Positions 63,860 to 64,000 of a stretch of DNA of 64,000 nucleotides are shown in pieces. Location: the NCBI RefSeq assembly GCF_001730525.1, contig NZ_MDFN01000022.1, forward strand, positions 22,092-86,091. Reading direction: 5' to 3'. This stretch comes from Arcticibacter eurypsychrophilus. Its GTDB lineage: Bacteria; Bacteroidota; Bacteroidia; Sphingobacteriales; Sphingobacteriaceae. Under the pieces are notes generated by a model. That model saw nothing but the letters and a program-made list of their open reading frames with translations, did no database searches and was not told the origin of the DNA. Made by a program: the position numbers and the translations under genes. Position 1 is the first letter of the stretch, and each line of letters starts with the position of its first letter.

Positions 63860-64000
63860 CCAAATCGGGGATAACAAAACGCTGCAAGCGCAAGGCTTAA
63901 AGCACACAGGATTACAGGATTGAAACTAAGTATAACAGCTTAGAAGAAGCCAAACAAGATTGACATAATTCAAGAGGTTAAAACCTTAAATTGAAATATA
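63860..64000 (+). other. Probable rRNA operon leader reaching the window end
   Basis: The transcribed region after P2 has no coding frame of note and consists of A/G-rich leader-like sequence up to the edge. A 16S rRNA gene just beyond is the natural expectation, but no 16S sequence is inside the window. Confidence 0.4.

Noticed and set aside
63586..63900. 104-codon frame near the right edge
   Set aside because: It runs through both tandem promoters and their initiation regions and encodes a low-complexity basic product.

Overview
The window looks like chromosomal DNA of a Sphingobacteriia-type Bacteroidetes, most likely a Pedobacter relative. The grounds are gene content and signals: a TonB-dependent receptor with a carboxypeptidase-regulatory N-terminal domain, two GH92 alpha-mannosidases, a GH39 enzyme, a DUF4450 protein, YtxJ, a split 5'-nucleotidase and a thiS-thiC-thiE-thiG-thiH operon behind a TPP riboswitch. 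Promoters have the Bacteroidetes form TTG-N19/20-TAnnTTTG rather than the sigma70 form. No 16S gene is visible, so the genus is an inference.

Layout. 1-3 kb is accessory: a truncated copy of a family of unknown function, a decayed tRNA-Met-like remnant and a HigB/HigA toxin-antitoxin pair whose antitoxin is fused to an ImmA/IrrE-type metallopeptidase. 3-24 kb is mainly housekeeping: lactonase, a pseudouridine synthase with a repetitive basic tail, lytic transglycosylase, uvrA, NAD(P)HX repair, lipA, ytxJ, ribH, recF with a DUF721 partner, ndk, a DHH phosphoesterase, two FKBP isomerases, dnaK, TatD, asparaginase and tRNA-Ser(GGA). 24.3-29.65 kb is the riboswitch-controlled thiamin operon. 29.6-39.6 kb is a loose group of secreted glycan-active enzymes and lipoproteins. 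40-49.2 kb returns to core genes: an Fe-S carrier, the split 5'-nucleotidase, dnaA, Nudix, lemA with two TPM proteins, a flavoprotein and a CoA-binding protein.

49.2-57.9 kb is the most interesting part. Three diverged 66-bp repeats and a large hairpin precede a damaged second copy of the gene at the left window edge. Then comes a compact sugar-uptake locus: a LacI-type repressor, an operator-like triple repeat, a TonB-dependent receptor without a SusD partner, one protein that joins a six-hairpin glycosidase to a P-loop kinase, and a sucrose-transporter-like MFS permease. The arrangement predicts outer-membrane uptake, inner-membrane import, cytoplasmic hydrolysis and immediate phosphorylation of one product. 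An IS4-type transposase fragment follows the locus.

58.1-64 kb holds a second GH92 enzyme, a large exported protein I do not recognise, and two tandem strong promoters that probably drive an rRNA operon starting just past the right edge.
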